In this document: positions 53,359 to 61,000 of the stretch, piece by piece
Numbering within the stretch: position 1 is the stretch's first letter
How the letters are laid out: each line of letters opens with the position of its first letter
Translations under genes and position numbers: made by a program
Notes under the pieces: model-generated
The model's input: only the letters and a program-made list of their open reading frames with translations
What the model was told of the DNA's origin: nothing
Database searches by the model: none
NCBI GenBank assembly: GCA_949710005.1
Contig: OX453272.1
Coordinates: forward strand, 45,468,146 to 45,532,145
From: Ricordea florida
Taxonomy: Eukaryota; Cnidaria; Anthozoa; Corallimorpharia; Ricordeidae
Length of the DNA stretch: 64,000 nt
Direction: 5' to 3'

Positions 53359-53684
53359 TCATTCATCTAATTTATTCACTTCCCTTCACACGCTGCTATG
53401 GTTCCACCAATAGCTGGCTCCAAACTTCTCTATATAAATTGCACGTAACCCACAATCCTCTCATTCGCTCCGACGAAGGGCTAACGCTCGAAACGTCAGC
53501 ACCTCCTTTTTACCTTACGGTGGTGTAACTTACTTAATCAACTCGTTTGATTTACCCAATTTCTTGTGGCTAAATTTTTGGCCCGTTTAACGGTTAACCC
53601 ATTGAGACCCTCTTAAATTTTCTTTAGATACAATGGCGAAAGATTATCCTGAGTTTTGAGCATAAGTACATCCACCTATTTTAT

Positions 53685-53868
53685 CTAAGATTTTGTAATT
53701 TTTCCAGCCAATCAAACAAGTCACTTGGGCGAATCTCATAGTCAGAAAGGGTGACAATCCTAGCAGCCCTATTTTGTAGCTTTAGGAGTTTGTCGGATAA
53801 GCTCTTGTTAATATTGCCCCATGAGGGCTACAGTGATTGAAGTCGGGCATTACAAGTGCTCTGTATAT
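53685..53868 (-). mobile_element. LINE reverse-transcriptase C-terminal scrap
   Basis: Minus strand reads YRALVMPDFNHCSPH, then after a frame change KLLKLQNRAARIVTLSDYEI and SDLFDWLEK. KLQNRAARI is a hallmark of the post-RT region in jockey/CR1-type LINEs. Flanked by unrelated DNA. Confidence 0.65.
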
Positions 53869-54633
53869 TTATTCAGAGTGTAAAAAGTAAAGGTATGGTA
53901 GCAGTGGTACGATTAAAAAAAAAAACAAAAAACAAAACGCTGTTTTCGTTACATGCAACAAGCGGCACTAGTGAAATAAGTCTGAAAAGAAACAACAGCA
54001 CGTGCCTGCCGCACTCTTGAGCTCCTCTGACGTAAACTATTCCCTCCGTGGATGGCCTTCCTGCCTTCCTGCCTGTCATGTCAGTTCATCTATTGGTGTG
54101 AACACTTTTCTCTAAACTTTTCACTTACAGGAAAAAGTTTCGTTTTCTGGAGCTCATTCGATAACTATGAAGTGGTTTCTTAAGCTCTCCTAACAAACAA
54201 CATTGCATTGTACTTCTTTTTGCAATTGTTTACAAGTCTTTCCGATGGAATTTGTTCGACCTCAAATCAATCTCGCATTTTACATCAATGTTTCATTTGC
54301 TGACGTAATGGCCACGGTCATTCGTCCGTGATATCCAAGGCAAGCAGTAGTTACAACTTGTAGTATTGTGTCTATTTTTGTGATTCATATCCCATTTGTT
54401 AAGAGCTGGACCATAAAACCAGCAATTCCTGAAACGTGCTCTCAACTGATACAATACGTCATAGATATTCACTAATCCTGCGAAATAGGCCATGTCATGT
54501 CAGTAACATGACAAGTTCTTTTGTTATGTTCCCCTGGAGACTGTGTATTGTTGGCGTTGCTGTTCTGCATTGAATGGAAGAAGCACGATACTAGTGTTCC
54601 ATTACCAATCGTTTGTAGTATTTGAATTCCAAG
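53869..54633. other. 5' flank of gene D
   Basis: About 765 bp with no exon or repeat recognised; short frames here (53873-54079, 54293-54493 minus) have no family signature. The gene D promoter probably lies here. No core motif is clear. Confidence 0.5.
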
Positions 54634-55079
54634 ATGTCTGGACGTGTTGATACCGAGGCAAACGATGCCGAGTCAAGCAGGAGGAGTTCCAAAATCAACT
54701 TTGATGAATATCGGAGCCTTGTCCCGCGGTTTCGTCGTAGCCCCATGATACAACCCAAGAGACCTCAATCAGGCGGCAGACTGCAACTCAAAGATGACTC
54801 CTTACGTGAGACTCGAGGCGGAGGAATGAAACTGGTTTCACTTCATGAAGCTAACGTAGCTTTTCACCGTGCTGCAGCGAGTGGCAACGTCGAAGAAGTC
54901 CGTAAGTTTCTGTCAAAGGAAAAGTTTGCTCTCGATTCTTTAGACGAATATGGCTTCTCAGCGCTGCATTATGCCGCCCAGTACAATAAACTATCGATTG
55001 CCAATATTCTGCTGGATTTCGGTGCTAAAGTGGAAATTCGCGGGACTGATGGCTCGACTCCACTCCACCTTGCAGCGAG
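54634..55079 (+). CDS. TRPA1-like: Gene D exon 1
   Basis: Ends GCGAG|GTAAGG, the phase shared by all paralogues. After the basic leader (RRSPMIQPKRPQSGGRLQ) it encodes VAFHRAAASGNVEEVRKFLS, FSALHYAAQYNKLSIANILL and TPLHLAAR. Confidence 0.9.
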
Positions 55080-58000
55080 GTAAGGTAGAGAATCAACAGC
55101 TAAGCCATGAATGCAAAGTTCAATATTATAATTTTCACATTAATGCTTGGCTTGCGTTCTAGAATTACCACACGCATTATACAAATCAATAGACATCAGT
55201 CAATAGTGAATTACATATTCTGTTTGTTTTGTTCCTTATCATGATTTAGTGACTATAAAAGTAGATCTAAAACTCAAGGTGCTACGTTTTGAATAGTACC
55301 ATTAAATCGAATCACGCAACTTCATATAAACATGATAATATTTGGTCCTCAAGAAATCACGAATAACAAAGCCGAAGATGAGACAACTGGATTCTTAACA
55401 CGGATTTGAAAATTCCATCTGTAGCGAAGATTACCAAACAACTTGGGCCTTCTCGGTTCGCAGAAGGTTAATGAATCTTCCTTCCCTCATCACTTTGCTG
55501 CGTTTTATTCTTGCATTTTGTTGTTCTTTGAGCGTCGTTTATCTTGGTCTAAATGGACGTGTGTCTGATTGTTAGGTTAGGCCAGAGTCACGCTGTGAGC
55601 AAGACTCACTCCTGTCACCTTGCAGGTGCAATTTCGTCATGAAAATGAAGTAGCAGTGATACACAGCGACATAATGTTTACTTTACTTTTTTTCTAGTCA
55701 ACTTAAACTTAATTCATAAATGTTGTTTTGATACTATTCGTGAGTACGCCGCTTCAGTCTGTTGTGCATGAATAATTTATTGCAATCATTTTTCGAGTTG
55801 TCTGCTGTATCGTACCACGTCGATGTTTTTCTTTAGTAAGTCAAATACAACTAAATTTCACAGGTAATCTTTACTATAATGAATTTGCACACAAACTGTA
55901 GTTTTCCCAAATGGATTTAAATGTTTTGAAGGCAAGGACACATTTCCCTGAGGCTTAAATGTTTCTCTAAACTGACTCACTCACCTGGGAAACTGACCGT
56001 GACATCTCAACCACGTGTAAAACTCGAACTTCTTTCACACTAGAGCAGATTTTCCTGATTCACTGATGGCTAGTCCGGTGTATAGTACTGGATTCGTTTT
56101 GCCATTTGCACACCAGTAGATGAATCTGTAACAAAACGCACCGGCTTGAGCGCGTCTCCGGAGATTTTGAATACAGAATTCAAAATTGGGAACTTTGAAT
56201 CCGAGAACTTTGACTCCGAAGTGTGAAGTGGTATAAACGATTTAAAAGAACGAATCCGAACATTCTTTCTGCCTGCTGCCTGCAGTCATTTAGGTCCGCA
56301 GAAGAACCAAAATGGTGGACGTACTGCTGGCAGAAGCAAAGCAGTAGCAAAGCAGTAGCTGGCTACCTTATTCTGTTGCATGTACACACAACAAATTTGA
56401 GGACGGATACTGTCATATTCCTTAAAAATAAAGCGGAAATTATTGGCTCAAAGAACGTTGAACCAGACCACACATTATCAGGAACAATTACGATGGCATG
56501 GTCGAAGAATTCAACGTTTTTGGGACAAATAATAAAAAACAACTCTCAGCAGAAGTTCCAACCTCGTTCCCAGGGTCCTCTCTCTACCTCGAGAAAGTAC
56601 CCTGGTTGATGTTAAGGAAGGCAACCACAAATTAGTATTCACTCTATCGCAATGTTCCCGGATTTATCGATGTCAGTAATCCGAAAGTCCTTTGACAATG
56701 TAAACGCCTGTGAATCCGAATATTCGAGAAACAATAACTCCAGTAGCATTTTTGATTCCGGAACAAATTCCTCTAGACTAATAATAATAATAATAATAAT
56801 GATATTTATCCAGGGAGCCCACTCGCCTTGGCGGTTTTCAGTGGGGCCCTGCAAATTAAAAATAAAACAAAATTACCTAAAAAATGCTTTCAAAATATCA
56901 AACGAATTTAAAAATAGCTAAACAATCAGAGAGTGCATCATTCACAAACATTTAAGCTTTGCTTTAAAAAGGGACAATGATTTGCAGTTTTTAATGTCAT
57001 TGTCAAAGTTGTTCCAGTCCTTAGAGACTTGGTAAATGAAAGTTTGCTTGCCCCAATTGGTACGCACGCGAGGAAGGTGTAAATCATTACTTCTACGAGT
57101 TGGATAAGAATGAAAACTACTATTACGTCTAACGTCAAATTCAAAATCAATTTCCCCCAACAGATCTTTTTGCATCATAACACAGCGATGGAAGTGTCGT
57201 CTCTTTAAGAGGGTCTTTAGGCCCAGACGATCTAGTGCCTCAGTCGATGAACCTCTTGATGGTAAATTAAGCAGGACCTTGGCTGCCTTGTTTTGAAGAA
57301 CTTGCAGCTGACCCATAAGCGTGTCGTTATTTTTATCACCCCACACTGTATCTCCATAGTCAAACAGTGGGATGATTAAGCAATTGTATAGTGTTAGCTT
57401 AGCATGTAGAGGCAAAAGATGTCGTATTCTCTTTATCATTCCAATCCTTTGATTGATCTTTGTACTGATAGTGTCAATGTGCTCAGACCAAGACATAGTT
57501 TGGTTTATAACCACTCCCAAGTACTTAAACGAGTCAGACCTATCAATAGCAGAGGGATTTACTTTAAGAGAGACGTCACTAACTAGTTTAAGCTTCCGTG
57601 AGTTACCAAAAACAACGAAATTACATTTAGAGATATTTAAGGTCAACAGATTTCTCGAAAACCAGTTGGAAATTGTAGCCAAATCTGAATTTAACTTACT
57701 TTCAAGGTCAGACAGATTAGTCGATGAGTAATAAATCACAGTGTCATCAGCGTAAAGAATAATTTCACTGGCAAGCTGACATGATGGTAAATCATTTACG
57801 TAAATAAGAAAAAGAAGCGGTCCTAATATACTTCCTTGTGGGACCCCAACAGTTATTGGCGCAGCAACAGAGAGTGCATCTCCGACAGACGTCCTTTGTT
57901 TTCTGTTCGTGAGATATGACTGGAACCAATTTAGAGTGTCATCTGAGAGTCCGACCGATGTAAGCTTATGAAGTAAAAGGTTGTGGTCAACTGTGTCAAA

Positions 58001-61000
58001 CGCTTTCGAGAGATCCAAGGAAACAGCTCCTGTAAGACGACCAGAGTCCATGTTCAGAAGGATGTTATCTGTAAAGTGTGTCAAAGCTGTATTAGTTGAT
58101 AGCTTAGGTCGAAAACCAAATTGCTTGGAGGTAAAGGTCTTGTTTTCATTGAGAAAATAGTAGAGTTGGTTATGTACTGCCTTCTCCAGAATCTTGCTCA
58201 ACGTAGGTAGCACAGTAATTGGCCTGTAGTTGTTTGGGTCACAGCGATCGCCTTTTTTGAAGAGGGCAGATACCTTTCCAAACTTCCATAGGGAAGGGAA
58301 GCTACGAGTGACCAAAGATTGATTAAACAAATTCGTGAGACTTCTACTAATTACGCTAGCCGAGTCTTTCAGAAGACGAGCACTGATATTATCTAGGCCA
58401 ATTGCTTTGTTAGTTCTAAGTTGTTTAAGTTGGCCGCGTACGAACTCTTCGGTGATTGGTTTGAAAACAAACTTTGGCAAATCAGTAGACCTTGCGGGGG
58501 GAGATGGTAAGGTAATGAAGGATTTCAGTTTCATTGCGAGCTTTGTACCAATTGTAGAGAAGTGAACATTCAGGATCTTGGCGATAGATGGATTGTCACA
58601 ATGTGCTACGCCATCGGCTTCGATGCAAGAGATTGGGGAGCTCTGTTTACGTGATGTGATTTCATTTAAGGTTTTCCACAATGCACTTGGATTGCCCTTG
58701 TTTTCGGATATTAGGTTTGAGTAGTACCCCGCTTTGCACTTTTGTATTCCCTTGTTTACATAGTTCTTGAGCTTCTTGTAACGTGACCAGAGGTGAGGTG
58801 AGTTAGATTTAGTGGCTCTGCTATGGAGATAATCGCGTTGACTCATAGCTTGTGATAACCGCGAGTTCATCCACGGACAGCGGACTCCACGTATCCTTGT
58901 TTTCCTCATAGGGGCATGTCTATCAGCAATATTAGTAAACACTTTGTTCCATGTGGAGACGGCAGAGTCGACATCTTCCTTGTTTGCAACAGATTCCCAG
59001 TCAACATCCTTGAAGTCATTTATAAAATCTTTTTTGGAATAATTTTTAAAAGAACGATATTCAATAGTTTTCCCTGGTGCTTTTGTGACACCTGACTTAA
59101 CGACGCAGAATATCATGGAATGATCACTTATTGATGAATGAATAACTCCGTGATCAGTCACTCGCTGCATTGTATTCGAAAACAATAGATCAATCAAGGT
59201 AGATGATCTTTCTGTAATCCGTGTCGGTCTGTTGATAAGCTGGTCAAGTTCGTGAGAATTTGTTACCTGAATCAATTTACGTTTCATGACTTTATCATTA
59301 TTCAAGTTCGAATCTGTGAAATTAACATTAAAGTCACCGAGTAAAATCAACTCAATGTTTTCAGGTAATACGGATAATGAAGTGTCCGGATCTTGAATAA
59401 ATGACTCCATATTCAGGTCAGGCGCGCGATAGATAGTCCAGATCAGTAGCTTTTTACATTTAGGCCGAGATATTTCGATAACACATGACTCGGTAGAAGA
59501 AGAACCGAGATCAGGCCTTGGGCGATAAGGAATCCCATCCCGAATATACGCCATGCATCCACCGCCAACTCTTCCTAATCTATCAGATCGTACGCAAGAG
59601 TAGCCAGGAAGGTGTATTTCGTTGTCCAAAGTAGACGGTTTAAGCCAGGTTTCTGATACAGTAAACACATCGAAAGGCTTGTTCTCCAATAGTATCTTTA
59701 AAGAATCCAATTTTGGTATTAAACTTCTCACATTTAAATGGGCTATCTTGAGGCCTCTAGAGCGGGTAAAATTTTCCACAGATAGTTTCACTGGTGGACC
59801 AGGGTTTAGTGAGACATCATTGCATTGCAGCAGGAGAGTGACGAGAAGGACATCTCTTGATAGATTGACAAGCAGGACCGAAGCGTCGCGGGAGAGGCCA
59901 AAATGGCCTTTGTTTCGAAGATACGATTTCTTCAGCGAAAATTTGGGAGGTGAAAAAGCATTAACTTCCTGCCCAACTGCCAAGTCAGTACTCGTGTAGT
60001 CGCTATTTGGCTGAAGACCAAAACATGGGTTTGATAAATCCCTCAGAATCGCGTATATTAACAAGAGAGATACGGAGCCTCGGAGCACATGTTTAACCGC
60101 CATTGCCATTATGTAGTGTAAGCATAGCCTCGGTCAGTTCCAAATACGCCGTAAGAAACCGAGCTGTTACTAACATTCTGAATGTAAGTAAAGATCGATA
60201 TTTTGTGCCGTTAATTCTATGGTGTTTTTTACGTTTCTCTGTTTTTGTTGGTCACTGTGGCCTTTTACCATTTTACCGAAAGTTCCAAAAATAAGATTGG
60301 TTTGGTAAAGAAGTGACACGATATTTCCTTTCGTTCCAGTGGAAACTTCGGAAGAAACGAAACATCATCAAGTTATGATCGGAAAGTTTTAAGCGGAATT
60401 TCGTTTAATCCATTTACTATTTGATGTCTTTTGCAGACTCTTCCTGTAAATAAGAATGATTTTTTGCAGTCCCCATCAGTTACCCAAACCAAGCAGCGGC
60501 CATTCCTACCATGCAAATGTAACAATTAATGATTGATGGTTTATTTTAAGGTTCAATTCTATGGAAGCCCTCCAATCGCTACTCAAGGGCGGCGCCTCTG
60601 CCAGCTCCACCAACAGCATCACTGGTTCAACTGCGCTCCATGAAGCTGCAGCATTTGGAAACAGAGAAATCGTAGACCTTCTTCTTAAGAAAGAGAAAGT
60701 GAATGTGAACAGCTCGGATTTCAAGGATGTCACACCGTTGATGCTTGCAAGTGGGTCAGGTGATAGTGTCGTCTGCAAGATCTTGCTCCAATACGGAGCC
60801 AGCGTTGATCAGCACTCAGCGGAAGATATGACAGCGCTTCACTTTGCTGCCACCAATGGAGATCCTCACGTGACACAACAGATTATTGAGGCAGGTGAGA
60901 ATTTACGCCAGTACTATTGGGTCTCTCACAAATGTATTTAACAACAAGCAGTTACAGTCCCAGAATGCTGTTTTACGAAGCCGACCTATTCTCCTACGCT

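Larger units (their letters stand above)
51941..53567. mobile_element. Inverted pair of Penelope-like retroelement fragments
   Basis: Two partial elements face each other's 5' ends at about 52800. The left copy reads minus (52800 to 51941) and the right copy plus (52800 to 53567). Both run RT C-terminal region, GIY-YIG endonuclease, then a shared end with a GAAACGTC hammerhead-type block (52057-52095 minus; 53466-53500 plus) and the AAATTGGG end also seen at 25250-25540. GGCTAAATATTT (51929-51940) and GGCTAAATTTTT (53568-53579) look like an 11/12 target duplication. The first RT motifs are missing from both, so neither is autonomous. Confidence 0.82.

Noticed and set aside
52057..53500. Active hammerheads at both ends of the Penelope-like pair
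   Set aside because: Both copies have CCGACGA where the invariant core needs CTGANGA, so these copies are probably inactive.
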